64,000 nucleotides of DNA from Telluria mixta (GTDB lineage: Bacteria; Pseudomonadota; Gammaproteobacteria; Burkholderiales; Burkholderiaceae_D). The stretch's first letter is position 1; each line of letters begins with the position of its first letter. The notes under the pieces are model-generated. The model was given only the letters and a program-made list of their open reading frames with translations. It made no database searches and was not told the DNA's origin. This document shows, in pieces, positions 25,465-34,354 of this stretch. Where the stretch lies: positions 4,526,001 through 4,590,000 of the forward strand of contig NZ_CP119520.1 of NCBI RefSeq assembly GCF_029223865.1, written 5' to 3'. A program made the translations under genes and the position numbers.

Positions 25465-26709
25465 TCAGTCGGGCGAGAGATGCAGCATCACCGCGCCATG
25501 GGCGGGCACCGTCAGCGCCAGCGGCTTGGCGGTGTCGCCCGTCGCGCCCGTCCACAGGTCGGTGAACCGGTGGCGCTTGTGCCCGAAATCGACGCTGTTG
25601 TTGCTGACCCGGTCGGACAGCGCGTGGCTGTTCCAGTCGAACCGGTAGCGCCGCGCGTGATCGGCGCGGTTGAGGAACATGAGCGCCCATTCGCCGTTCG
25701 CGAGCGGCTTGGCGTACATCTCGAGCTGGCCGTCGTTCATGAAACGCCAGGCCTGGATGCCCCGTTCGTCCTGGTTCACCGCGATGACGGCGCGGTTGGT
25801 CAGGATCGCGCGCGTGGCGGCCGACATCGAACGGATGTCGTTCCCCGCGATGAGCGGCGAATTCATCATGGCCCAGATCGAGAAGTGGGCCTTGTCCTCG
25901 TCCTCGGTCATGCCTTTGCCGACTTCCAGCATGTCCATGTCGTTCCAGCGTCCGGGCCCGGAATGCTTGCGCAGGCCGTTCTGCTTGTCGAGGATGGGCA
26001 GCACGCCGAACGACGACCAGTCGCCGTGGTTGAATTCGCAGTCCCAGCACGGGTAGATGTCGCCCGTCGTGCGCCACGAATGACCCACGTCGCCGGCCCA
26101 TTCCCACGGCTTGTTGTCGCCCCATTCGCAGATCGAGAGCAGGACGGGGCGGCCCGCGGCGCGCAGCGCGTCGCGCATCGTCGTGTAGCCGCCTTTCGCG
26201 CTCAGGCCCTCGGTATTGCACCAGTCGTATTTCAGGTAATCGATACCCCAGGCGGCGTACGTCAGCGCGTCCTGGTACTCGTGCCCGCGGCTGCCGGCGT
26301 GCCCGCCGCAGGTCTTGTCGCCCACGTCCGAATAGATGCCCAGCTTGAGCCCTTTGGCGTGGACGTAGTCGGCCAGCGCCTTGATCCCGGACGGGAAGCG
26401 CTGCGGATCGGCGTGGATGAAGCCCTGCGCATCGCGCTCGCCCTGCCAGCAGTCGTCGATGTTCAGGTACACGTACCCGGCATCGCGCATGCCGCTGGCG
26501 ACCATGGCGTCGGCCGCTTCGCGGATGAGCTTTTCGTTGATGTTGCAGGCGAAGGTGTTCCAGGTGTTCCAGCCCATTTGCGGGCGCTGTCCCAGTTCGG
26601 TGAACTTGCCGGGCGTGCCCGGCGCGGTGCGGACCGTCACGCCCTGCGCGTACGCCTGGTGCGAGACGACGCCGCCGAGCAGCAGGACGGTGAAGAGTGC
26701 TTTCAACAT
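25465..26709 (-). CDS. Alpha-galactosidase, glycoside hydrolase family 27
   Basis: 414 residues with a signal peptide ending AYA-Q. It removes alpha-1,6-galactose, for example from galactomannan side chains. Family features: QMGWNTWN at 44, YLNIDDCWQG near 81, YLKYDWCN with nucleophile D162, SWRTTGDI with acid/base D217, and WNDMDMLEVG. The beta-sandwich C-domain follows from about 320. Assigning D162 and D217 rests on family knowledge. It lies 90 bp downstream of the TonB-dependent receptor with an intrinsic terminator between, and 41 bp upstream of the solute-binding protein. Confidence 0.93.
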   Translation of the reverse strand: MLKALFTVLLLGGVVSHQAYAQGVTVRTAPGTPGKFTELGQRPQMGWNTWNTFACNINEKLIREAADAMVASGMRDAGYVYLNIDDCWQGERDAQGFIHADPQRFPSGIKALADYVHAKGLKLGIYSDVGDKTCGGHAGSRGHEYQDALTYAAWGIDYLKYDWCNTEGLSAKGGYTTMRDALRAAGRPVLLSICEWGDNKPWEWAGDVGHSWRTTGDIYPCWDCEFNHGDWSSFGVLPILDKQNGLRKHSGPGRWNDMDMLEVGKGMTEDEDKAHFSIWAMMNSPLIAGNDIRSMSAATRAILTNRAVIAVNQDERGIQAWRFMNDGQLEMYAKPLANGEWALMFLNRADHARRYRFDWNSHALSDRVSNNSVDFGHKRHRFTDLWTGATGDTAKPLALTVPAHGAVMLHLSPD

Positions 26710-26727
26710 AGGATGATGATTCCGAAT

Positions 26728-26753
26728 AAAAAAGGCAGCGCCCCGAGGGGCGC
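26728..26753 (-). terminator. Intrinsic terminator between the TonB receptor and GH27 genes
   Basis: Read on the minus strand, the GC-rich hairpin GCGCCCCTCGGGGCGC (6-7 bp stem) is followed by TGCC and six T residues. It sits in the 90-bp gap between the receptor stop and the GH27 start, so it should reduce read-through and lower GH27 relative to receptor expression. Confidence 0.75.
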
Positions 26754-26799
26754 GGCCGAAAAGCCCGGTTGCCCGGGCAAGGAGATCAAAACGTGGAGA

Positions 26800-29700
26800 T
26801 CAGAACGTGTAGCCCACGCGCAGGCTGTAGCGCGGCCCGGAGACGAAGACGGCGCGCACCTTGTCGCCGATACCCTGGTGCATGGTCTGGCTGTAGCGGG
26901 CGTCCGTCAGGTTCTGCGCCTGGAAGTCGAATTTCAGGTTCTCGCTGAACTTGTACGAGATGCCGCCGTCCAGCTGGCCGTACGCATCCGCCCACAGCGG
27001 CAGGCCCCAGGCCACGTTGTGCTGGCCGAAGGTCGGGCTGGCGGGATTGGTGTCCGTACCGTTGCTGCCCTGCGTCCCGTTCGTGTTGGTGCTGAGGAGG
27101 TAGCGCGAGCGCCAGTTGTAGGCCAGGCGCGCCGACCACGGTCCCTTGTCGTACAGGATCGCCAGGTTGTAGGCGTTCTGCGACAGCTGGGTCAGCGGCA
27201 GGTTGCCGAAGGCGCGTCCGTCGATGTCGCAGCCGTTCAGGTTCAGGTTGACGTTCGCGGCATTCTGTCCGCCCGAGCAGTATTCGCTGAAGACCGGGTT
27301 GTACAGGCTGCGCTTGCTGTGGACGTAGGTGTAGTTCGCCGACACGCCGATGCCCCGCAGCCAGTCCGGCACGTTGTCGAAATACTGCTGGTACGCGATC
27401 TCGCCGCCGCGCGCGATGCCTTTCGCGCCGTTGACCGGCGACGTCACCAGGAATTGCTGCGGCGTTCCTGTGATGTCCGGCAGGCTCACCGACGTCGTCT
27501 GGTTGATGATCACATCCTTGAGGTGCTTGTCGAACAGCGCCAGCGTCAGCGATCCGGATTTGGCAAAGTACCATTCCGCGGTGACGTCGAGCTGATTCGA
27601 CGTGATCGGGCGGAGCGCCGGGTTGCCCTGCGCGTTGCCGGTCCGGTTCACGGCCGTCACGTTCACGACCTTGGTCTCCTCGTTCACCGACGAGACGATT
27701 TCCTGCGACAGCGTCGTGTAGGCCTGCAGTTGCGAGAAGTCCGGACGCGACATCGACTTGCCGTAGGCCAGGCGGAACTGCAGTGTGTCGCTGGCCTTCA
27801 GGCGCAGGTTCACGGTCGGCAGGAAGTTGTTGTACTTGTTCTCGACATCGCTCTTGTTCAGGTAAGCGGGGATGTAGGGAACCGGGATGCCGGTGGCCTG
27901 CGTGCCTTGCCCGAACGGCGCCCCCGGCGTGTACGACATGTAGCCGGTCGAGTGCGAGCGGGTCTGCACGTAGCGCAGGCCGACGTTGCCGTCGATCGGG
28001 TATTTCAGGTCGTCGAAGCCGAAGCGCAGCTGGGCGTACAGCGCGCGGGTCTTCTCTTTCTGGTGGTTGGTGCCGGCCGGGTTGTCGCCGCCGAACTTTG
28101 CCGCTTTCCAGATCTGGCACGGGTTGCCCCAATCGCCGCCATTGGCCGCGATCCGTTCCGGACACAGGATCGCATCGTGGTAGTCATGCAGCGTCTGGTA
28201 GGAAGCCGGGTAGCCGCTGGCCACGCTCGGCGCGGGGAACACGACCGCGGGGACGCTGACGTCGCCGCCGAAGAAGTTGTTGAACTGTTGCGTCACGTGC
28301 GGCGCGTTGAAGCGCGGGTCGTTCAGGTAGGCCAGTTTCGGAATGTCCCAGCCCAGCAGCCACGGCGGCGTCACGCCGGCCCAGTTCCAGCTGGGATCGG
28401 AATTGACCGTCCGCGCTTCGCGGTCCGTCAGGCGCACGCCGAAGCGCACGTCGCGCAGGACCGGATGGTCGAACGCATAGCGCGCATCGCCCTTCCAGGC
28501 CTTCATGGTGCCCTTGGTCCTGTCGAGGTGCTCCATGGTCGACTCCCAGTAGTAATTCGCGGGATCGGCCAGGAAGGCGCGCTGGGCATCGGTAAAGTGA
28601 ATCGTCGGCAGGCTGCCGCGCAGGTCGAGGCTCTCGTTCGGCATCAGCATGCCCAGGCCGACCGCCGAGGTGAAGTGGCTGCCCGTGGAGCGCACGTGCT
28701 GCAGGTCGCTCGTGAGCGTCCAGTTGTCGGCCACCCTCCACTGCACGTTCCAGGACACGTCGGTGGTCTTCGAATCGCCCTTGTTGAAGCCGCCCGCATT
28801 GCTGAACGGGATGCCGCCGTTCTTCGTGTCGCTGAGGGTGCCCGTGACGAACGCGCCCTTCGCGTCGTACACGGTATCGGGGCTGACCTTCAGGTCATAG
28901 GGGCTGGCCGACGAGAAGATCGACTGCTCGTTCGCGCTGTCCTTGTAGCGCGACTGGAAATAGGTCAGGTGGCTCTGGAGATTGTCGCGCTTCCACTGCA
29001 GGGCGCCGTAGGCACCTTGCCGCTTGCGGTCGTACTGGTAGTTGCGCCATTGCGCGCCTTTCGGGATCCACACCGTGCGGCCCGGTTCGATGTCGGTGCG
29101 CGGGAAGAAGGGTTCGAACTGGAACGTGTCCGTCTGCGTGGAACTGTCCGACGACGCGATATCGACCAGGGCGCCGAATTCGCCGAAGCCGGTTTTCCAG
29201 CGGTTCGAGTACAGGCCGGACACGGAAGGATCGGGCCTGCCTTTCCTGAGCGTGGAGTGCGTCGCCTCGACGGACAGCGCGCCGCGCTGGCCCTTGAAGT
29301 CGAACGGCAGCGCCGTGCGCAGGTTGACGAGACCCGAAATGCCGCCTTCGGTCTGCTCCGCCGACGGGTTCTTGTAGACGTCGACGCCGGCCATCAGTTC
29401 GGGCGGGATGTCGCCCCAGCTGATCGAGCGGCCGCCGTTCGATGCGAACGCCTCGCGTCCATTGAGTTCGGAACGGACGTAGTTCAGACCGCGGATATTG
29501 ACCCCGGCGCCCTCGACCGAGAAGCGCTCGTTGTCGCCCGCCTGGCGGTTGATGCTGATGCCGACGACGCGCTGGAGGACCTCGGTGACGGAACGGTCCG
29601 GCAGCTTGCCGATGTCGTCCGCGACGACCGAGTCGACGATCTCGTCGGCATCCTGCTTGAGTTTTTGCGCCGAGGCCAGTGCGGCGCGCTGGCCGGTCAC

Positions 29701-29808
29701 GACGACGACGGCCTTGGCTTCGGTCTCGGTTTGCGCGTGCGCCGTTCCCGCTCCCCACGCCAGGTGAGCGACGGCGAGTGCGATGGCAGTCTTGTTGGTG
29801 CGTTTCAT
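26800..29808 (-). CDS. TonB-dependent outer membrane receptor (TonB-Xanth-Caul type)
   Basis: 1002 residues from the ATG of MKRTNKTAIAL, which has AAGGGGAC upstream; an in-frame extension to 30003 runs through AT-rich promoter sequence and is rejected. A signal peptide ends AHA-Q. The plug domain begins with VVVTGQRAALASAQKLKQ and contains VADDIGKLPDRSVTEVLQRV and VNIRGLNYVRSELNGRE. The barrel ends in the aromatic LRVGYTF. This receptor class imports carbohydrates and other large ligands with TonB energy. Flanking GH27 and GH26 genes suggest manno-oligosaccharides, which is inference. Confidence 0.9.
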   Translation of the reverse strand: MKRTNKTAIALAVAHLAWGAGTAHAQTETEAKAVVVVTGQRAALASAQKLKQDADEIVDSVVADDIGKLPDRSVTEVLQRVVGISINRQAGDNERFSVEGAGVNIRGLNYVRSELNGREAFASNGGRSISWGDIPPELMAGVDVYKNPSAEQTEGGISGLVNLRTALPFDFKGQRGALSVEATHSTLRKGRPDPSVSGLYSNRWKTGFGEFGALVDIASSDSSTQTDTFQFEPFFPRTDIEPGRTVWIPKGAQWRNYQYDRKRQGAYGALQWKRDNLQSHLTYFQSRYKDSANEQSIFSSASPYDLKVSPDTVYDAKGAFVTGTLSDTKNGGIPFSNAGGFNKGDSKTTDVSWNVQWRVADNWTLTSDLQHVRSTGSHFTSAVGLGMLMPNESLDLRGSLPTIHFTDAQRAFLADPANYYWESTMEHLDRTKGTMKAWKGDARYAFDHPVLRDVRFGVRLTDREARTVNSDPSWNWAGVTPPWLLGWDIPKLAYLNDPRFNAPHVTQQFNNFFGGDVSVPAVVFPAPSVASGYPASYQTLHDYHDAILCPERIAANGGDWGNPCQIWKAAKFGGDNPAGTNHQKEKTRALYAQLRFGFDDLKYPIDGNVGLRYVQTRSHSTGYMSYTPGAPFGQGTQATGIPVPYIPAYLNKSDVENKYNNFLPTVNLRLKASDTLQFRLAYGKSMSRPDFSQLQAYTTLSQEIVSSVNEETKVVNVTAVNRTGNAQGNPALRPITSNQLDVTAEWYFAKSGSLTLALFDKHLKDVIINQTTSVSLPDITGTPQQFLVTSPVNGAKGIARGGEIAYQQYFDNVPDWLRGIGVSANYTYVHSKRSLYNPVFSEYCSGGQNAANVNLNLNGCDIDGRAFGNLPLTQLSQNAYNLAILYDKGPWSARLAYNWRSRYLLSTNTNGTQGSNGTDTNPASPTFGQHNVAWGLPLWADAYGQLDGGISYKFSENLKFDFQAQNLTDARYSQTMHQGIGDKVRAVFVSGPRYSLRVGYTF

Positions 29809-30175
29809 GTGTCCCCTTCTGGTTGTCCAGCCGTCGAGTGCGGCGATTACCTTGTGCATGTGCGTAAATCCGGCGCTAATAAAAAAACATATTGCAAAAG
29901 AAGATTTATTAACGTCGGATATACGAATTATTGACGCCGTGTTTTGTCGACGGGCCAGAAGAGGTGCGAAATCGGTGTTGTTTAGTGCTGTTTCGCGAAA
30001 CACGCTGGGTGCGCGGGGGGTGTATTCACGCTGTTGCGAGAAACGTCACTAAACAATGCGCCGGGAAGGAGGAGCCCGAAGGGTATGTATGGGCCGGTGG
30101 AATAATCGATTCGTTAATTTTTTGATGTGAAAAGCATCGTGAGATTAACGCCAATCCATTTACGGAGGAGATAAC
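29809..30175. promoter_or_regulatory. Divergent promoter region with palindromic operator candidates
   Basis: This 367-bp gap between the receptor (leftward) and the GH26 gene (rightward) is more AT-rich than its surroundings. At 29989-30002 is a perfect 14-bp palindrome, TGTTTCGCGAAACA. At 30032-30045 is a similar but imperfect TGTTGCGAGAAACG, 43 bp away centre to centre, about four helical turns. CG-centred palindromes of this kind are typical of LacI/GalR-family operators. No LacI-type gene is in the window. No coding sequence is visible in the gap. Confidence 0.55.
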
Positions 30176-31381
30176 ATGTCTAACGATAAAAATTTTTCTT
30201 TGACCCGCCGCAGCCTGTTGTTCAAGGGCGCCGGTGCCGCGGCGGCCACGACATTGCTTGGGGCTTGCGGTGGCACGACCAGCCGCGCAGGTAGCGAGTC
30301 CGTCGCAGCAGCGTCGTCCAGGCGGGTGGCCCCATCGCCCGCCACCGTGACGATCGATTCCTGCGGCCAGGCGGGCGCGACCCCGAGCTGCGTCGTGCGG
30401 CGCTTCACGATCAACGCCGATCCGGTCGATCCGGCCGCGACGCCCGCCGCCAAAGCGTTGTACAGCTGGCTGCTGTCGAAGTTCGGCAAGTTCATCATTT
30501 CGGGCCAGACCGACCAGGATCATTTCGACTACGTGAAAAACCTGACCGGCCAATACCCCTTGCTGCGGGGCTTCGACATGCAGCACTACAGCCCGATGTA
30601 CTCCTGGCTGTGGGACGGCAATGCGATCAATCCGAGTACCGGCCAGCCGGGCTATTTCACATTCGGTCCCGATGCGGCCGACCCGTCGATCGCCAACTCG
30701 ATCGCATGGCGCCGGGATCACGGGGACAAGCCGATCATCGCCTATCAATGGCACTGGCATTCGCCGTCGGGCGGCACCGTCGGCACGAACACGTTCTACA
30801 CCGAGTTCACGACGTTCGACGCATCCCGGGCCGTGAGGAAGGGGACGCAGGAATACGCGGACACGCTGCGCGATATCGACGCCATCGCCGTCCAGCTCGC
30901 AAAGCTGCGCGATGCCGGCGTCCCCATCATCTGGCGACCCCTCCATGAGGCCGGCGGTACCTGGTTCTGGTGGAGCGCGAAAGGCGCTACCGTTTACAAG
31001 CAGCTGTGGAACCTGATGTACGACCGTCTCATGAACTACCACGGCCTGCACAACCTGCTGTGGTGCTGGTGCGGCAACGACGCTGCCTGGTATCCGGGGA
31101 ACGACAAGGTCGACATCATCGGCATCGACTCCTATCCCGGCAACTTCGTCTACATCAACAACAAGGCGGAGTTCGACAAGGCCTATGCACTCAGCAGCGG
31201 CACGAAGCTCGTCGCCATGACCGAGAACGGTCCGATGCCGGATATCGACAGCAGCCTCGAAGGCGGCGCGCCGTGGTCCTTCTTCATGTCCTGGGTCGAC
31301 GTCACGGCGGCCAATGACGATGCGCGCATCAAGGCCGTGTATGCCGACCCGCGCGTCATCACGCTGGAACGTTACGTGTGA
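30176..31381 (+). CDS. Beta-mannanase-like lipoprotein, glycoside hydrolase family 26
   Basis: 401 residues. The leader has a twin-arginine motif (TRRSLLFKG, R11-R12) and a lipobox LLGAC with Cys31, so it is probably a Tat-exported lipoprotein. GH26 features: FIISGQTDQDHF near 105, WRPLHEAGGTWFWW with acid/base E258, and MTENGPMPD with nucleophile E350; WCWCGNDAAWYPG and IIGIDSYPG are also family-like. GH26 enzymes cut beta-1,4-mannan. Together with GH27 and the receptor this points to galactomannan use. GGAGGAGATAAC precedes the ATG. Confidence 0.9.
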   Translation: MSNDKNFSLTRRSLLFKGAGAAAATTLLGACGGTTSRAGSESVAAASSRRVAPSPATVTIDSCGQAGATPSCVVRRFTINADPVDPAATPAAKALYSWLLSKFGKFIISGQTDQDHFDYVKNLTGQYPLLRGFDMQHYSPMYSWLWDGNAINPSTGQPGYFTFGPDAADPSIANSIAWRRDHGDKPIIAYQWHWHSPSGGTVGTNTFYTEFTTFDASRAVRKGTQEYADTLRDIDAIAVQLAKLRDAGVPIIWRPLHEAGGTWFWWSAKGATVYKQLWNLMYDRLMNYHGLHNLLWCWCGNDAAWYPGNDKVDIIGIDSYPGNFVYINNKAEFDKAYALSSGTKLVAMTENGPMPDIDSSLEGGAPWSFFMSWVDVTAANDDARIKAVYADPRVITLERYV

Positions 31382-32452
31382 TCAGAAGTTGTGGCGCATG
31401 CCGAGCACGTACGCCTTCAGCGTCGCGCCCGGCGCCGCGCCCAAGCTGTTGATCGCGAATTCGTAGACGCCGTTCGCGCGGTTGTCCAGGCGCGTCGTGT
31501 ACGCGTACAGGCTGCTGCGCTTGCTGAGCGTGTAGTCGTAGCCGAGCGTCGCGTGGGTGGCGCCGGTGCCCGCGCCGGCGCGCACGAAGCCGATGCGCGT
31601 GCCGGCCGGCCCGCTCGCGTCGCCCGCGCGCGCGATGCCGATGCGGATGCCGTGCGGTCCCATCTGGTGCGACAGCGACAGGTACACGGCGTTGCGCGCC
31701 AGCTCGCCGGCCCCCGTCCCGTATTTCAACCGTTCGGCGACGACGGCGATGCGCGTCTGCGGGAACTGGTAGGCGAGGGCGGCCTTCGCGCCCGTGTCGT
31801 CCAGCCCCGGGCCCTGGTACTCGTGGTGGCGTTCGCCGGCCAGCACGGCATACCACGGGCCCCGTTCGTAGATGGCGGCGGCCGACGTCAGCGACGGCTT
31901 CGCGCCGTTCGCCGGCTTTTCCTCGTTCAGGCCGTGCGTCACCCGCAGCGACAGGCCGAGCCACGCGGGGCTCCAGTAATGGATCGAGTTGGACTGGCGC
32001 CGGTCGAACGACGAGGTGTCGCTGACGTTGTCCGCGTCCGCCGCGGAACCGTTGCCCATGATGCTCATGAAGCCGGCCGTCGTCGGATAGAACGGGTCGA
32101 GGCCGGACGTGGCGCCGTTGTACGCCGTCGTCCAGTGGCCCGCGAACAGCGTGCCCCAGGTGCCGGCGAGGCCCACGCGGGTGTCGCGTGCGGCGAGGGC
32201 GCCGGCGCCCGTGTCCGGCGACAGCGTGCCTTCGATCTGGAAGATGGCTTTCAAGCCGCCGCCGAGGTCTTCACCGCCGCGGAAGCCCAGCACGGAGCGG
32301 TTGTTCACGAGGCGCACGAGGCCGGGGCCGGAGGAACTGTCCGCGTGTTCGAGGGCGACGTTGAGGCGGCCGTAGACCTGCACGGCGCTGTCCTGGGCGT
32401 GAGCGGCGGTGGCCAGCAGCAGGCCGGCGAGGGGAATGAATCTGGAATGCAT
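31382..32452 (-). CDS. General porin, Gram-negative trimeric type
   Basis: 356 residues. A signal peptide ends AHA-Q, then SAVQVYGRLNVALEH, the opening strand of betaproteobacterial porins. NNRSVLGFRGGEDLGGGLKA and the terminal strand LKAYVLGMRHNF with a final Phe are also typical. It forms a diffusion channel in the outer membrane. It is convergent with the GH26 gene, the two stops being directly adjacent. Whether it belongs functionally to the sugar locus is unclear. Confidence 0.93.
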   Translation of the reverse strand: MHSRFIPLAGLLLATAAHAQDSAVQVYGRLNVALEHADSSSGPGLVRLVNNRSVLGFRGGEDLGGGLKAIFQIEGTLSPDTGAGALAARDTRVGLAGTWGTLFAGHWTTAYNGATSGLDPFYPTTAGFMSIMGNGSAADADNVSDTSSFDRRQSNSIHYWSPAWLGLSLRVTHGLNEEKPANGAKPSLTSAAAIYERGPWYAVLAGERHHEYQGPGLDDTGAKAALAYQFPQTRIAVVAERLKYGTGAGELARNAVYLSLSHQMGPHGIRIGIARAGDASGPAGTRIGFVRAGAGTGATHATLGYDYTLSKRSSLYAYTTRLDNRANGVYEFAINSLGAAPGATLKAYVLGMRHNF

Positions 32453-32512
32453 GGACGATCTCCTTCGCCCGCATTGTCGATGCGGACCGGGAGACCGTGA
32501 ACTACCGAAAGG

Positions 32513-33277
32513 TCAGGCCATCGGGCTGCACTGCTCCGTCCCGGCCGCCATCGCCTTCAGCCGCGCCGGTTCGAGCAGCACGACCTCGCGCTTGTCGACC
32601 TGCACGAGCCCCAGCTTTTTAAAACGGGACAGCAGGCGGCTGATGCTTTCGATGGTCAGGCCCAGGTAGTTGCCGATGTCTTCGCGCGACATGCGCAGCT
32701 GGAAGCGCGTGGACGAATAGCCGCGCGCCGCGTAGCGGGCGGACAGGTTGATGAGGAAGACGGCGAAGCGCTGCTCGGCGCGCATGTTCCCCAGCAGGAG
32801 CATGACGTTCTGCTCGCGCGTGATTTCCTGGCTCATGATGCGGTGGAAGTGGCGCAGCAGCGCCGGCACCTGGCCGAACAGGTCCTGCAGATGCGCGAAC
32901 GGGATCTCGCAGACTTCGCTGTCTTCCAGCGCGACGGCGTCGCAGTGGTGGCGGTCGGCGCTGATGGCGTCCATGCCGAGCAGCTCGCCGGCCATCTGGA
33001 AGCCCGTGATCTGCGCTTCTCCGGCCGCGTTGATCTGGTACGTCTTGAAGTGGCCGAAGCGCACGGCGTACAGGTTGCGGAACGGCTCGCCCATCTTGTA
33101 CAGCGGCTCGTCGCGCTCCAGGCGGCGGCGCTTGCCGATGATCTGGTCCAGGCGGTCGATGTCCGCATCCTCCAGGCCCATCGGCAGGCACAGCTGGTGC
33201 ATGCTGCAAGCCGCGCAACTGATCTTGAGTGCGTTAGCGGTGACGGGAGTCGCGGGTAGGGTATCAGCTGCAATCAT
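32513..33277 (-). CDS. fnr: FNR-type oxygen-sensing transcription regulator
   Basis: 254 residues. The N-terminus carries C21, C24 and C30 (SCAACSMHQLC) and a fourth cysteine C112 (DRHHCDAV), matching the four ligands of the oxygen-labile [4Fe-4S] cluster of E. coli FNR. A cyclic-nucleotide-fold domain spans about 40-160 and a long dimer helix follows. The helix-turn-helix is MSREDIGNYLGLTIESISRLLSRF with the E-x2-SR recognition pattern for TTGAT half sites. Boxes of that type occur ahead of ccoN, the PAS receptor and hemN in this window. It is divergent from the formate dehydrogenase operon. Confidence 0.93.
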   Translation of the reverse strand: MIAADTLPATPVTANALKISCAACSMHQLCLPMGLEDADIDRLDQIIGKRRRLERDEPLYKMGEPFRNLYAVRFGHFKTYQINAAGEAQITGFQMAGELLGMDAISADRHHCDAVALEDSEVCEIPFAHLQDLFGQVPALLRHFHRIMSQEITREQNVMLLLGNMRAEQRFAVFLINLSARYAARGYSSTRFQLRMSREDIGNYLGLTIESISRLLSRFKKLGLVQVDKREVVLLEPARLKAMAAGTEQCSPMA

Positions 33278-33318
33278 GGCGAGGACCTTCGGGGGATGTT
33301 CCGATTATAGACGTTAGC

Positions 33319-33335
33319 CCCTACCACAAGTAGGG
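33319..33335. promoter_or_regulatory. Inverted repeat between fnr and the formate dehydrogenase operon
   Basis: CCCTAC-CACAA-GTAGGG is a perfect 6-bp inverted repeat in the 173-bp divergent gap 33278-33450. It lies 42 bp upstream of the fnr start. It may be an operator for either direction. I see no good FNR box in this gap, so formate dehydrogenase control by FNR is not supported here. Confidence 0.35.
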
Positions 33336-33450
33336 AATTTGTCCCGCTGTTGGTCGCCTTGCCAACGAAGTGTCGCGTGGAGGTCAAGCGTGCGCGCCTT
33401 CGCATTGTCAAGGATTACACTTCCCATGAATATTTGCCAACGGGAGAACC

Positions 33451-34122
33451 ATGTCGGCCGACCAGCGTTCCGCTTCACCCATTTTGCATGATGGCGAGGC
33501 TCTGCCTCTGGCCGACGAAGACCAGGCCCGGGCCGATTTCTACGCGCTGTTCGCACGCCTGCTGCTGGCCCCGCCCGACGACGCCCTGCTCGCGGCCCTG
33601 GCCGCCGCCGACCCGATCGCCGCCGCCGGCGAATTCGCTCTCGAGGACGCCTGGCTGAAGCTGACCCAGGCCGCCACCGTCGTCGACGCATCCGCCGCGG
33701 CCGATGAATTCTCGGCCATGTTCATCAGCACCGGCACGCCGCCGCTGAATCCGTACGGGTCCTTCTACCTCACGGGCCACCTGAACGACGCGCCCCTGGC
33801 CGACCTGCGCCACGACCTCGCCCGCCTGCGCCTGTCCCGCGCGCCCGGCGTGGGCGAATTCGAGGACCACCTGGGCACGCTGTGCGAAACGATGCGCGTA
33901 TTGATCCAGGGCGGCCCCGGCATGGCGCCGCGCGGCCTCGCCGTGCAAAAACACTTTTTCGAGACGCACATCCGGCCCTGGTACGCGGCCTGCCTGGCCG
34001 ACATCGCGAACAGCCCGGACGCGAATTTCTACCGGATCGTCGCGGGCGTCGTCGACGCGTTCCTGTCGATCGAAGCGCAGGCATTTGCCGTGCTCGATGC
34101 TACCGACCCGATTGCCGCTTGA
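33451..34122 (+). CDS. TorD/DmsD-family chaperone of the formate dehydrogenase operon
   Basis: 223 residues, all-helical by composition. Family pattern: DFYALFARLLLAPPDD at the start, DEFSAMFISTGTPPLNPYGSFYLTG in the middle, which matches the TorD E-x-Y-x-LF...P.(E/Y)S core, and HFFETHIRPWYAACLADI near the end. Such chaperones bind the Tat leader of the molybdopterin subunit and hold it until the cofactor is in. It is the first gene of the operon, as FdhT is in Shewanella-type clusters. Confidence 0.88.
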   Translation: MSADQRSASPILHDGEALPLADEDQARADFYALFARLLLAPPDDALLAALAAADPIAAAGEFALEDAWLKLTQAATVVDASAAADEFSAMFISTGTPPLNPYGSFYLTGHLNDAPLADLRHDLARLRLSRAPGVGEFEDHLGTLCETMRVLIQGGPGMAPRGLAVQKHFFETHIRPWYAACLADIANSPDANFYRIVAGVVDAFLSIEAQAFAVLDATDPIAA

Positions 34123-34132
34123 GGGGACCATC

Positions 34133-34339
34133 ATGGACAAAGACAAGCAACCCGATCCCGCCCGCCGCAGCCTGCTGAAGGCGGCACCGCTGGGCGCGCT
34201 GGCCGTCGCCGCGGCCGCGCATGCGCGTGCGCCCGAGCCGCAGCCCGGGCCCGCGGCACCGGCGGAGCCGGAGCAGGCCAAGGGCTATCACGAGACGGAA
34301 CACATCCGGCGCTACTACCGCACCGCGGCTTACTGGTAG
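34133..34339 (+). CDS. Small Tat-signal protein of formate dehydrogenase region (FdhX-like)
   Basis: 68 residues. RRSLLKAAPLGALAVAAAA is a twin-arginine leader. The short remainder ends in the conserved GYHETEHIRRYYRTAAYW, typical of the formate-dehydrogenase-region Tat-target family (TIGR02811). Ten bases separate it from the chaperone stop. Its precise role is unknown; a periplasmic structural or assembly peptide of the complex is likely. Confidence 0.85.
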   Translation: MDKDKQPDPARRSLLKAAPLGALAVAAAAHARAPEPQPGPAAPAEPEQAKGYHETEHIRRYYRTAAYW

Positions 34340-34354
34340 AAGGAGACCACGACC

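Noticed and set aside
25369..29934. A 1521-codon open frame on the plus strand
   Set aside because: It is antisense to the alpha-galactosidase and TonB receptor genes, has Arg/Val-rich composition typical of GC-rich shadows, and shows no domain motif.
29809..30003. N-terminal extension of the TonB receptor frame to 30003
   Set aside because: The extension runs through AT-rich promoter sequence and would bury the signal peptide; the ATG at 29808 has a good ribosome site.
33400..33430. Possible FNR box before the formate dehydrogenase operon
   Set aside because: ATTGTCAAGGATTACA has only one recognisable half site and wrong spacing.
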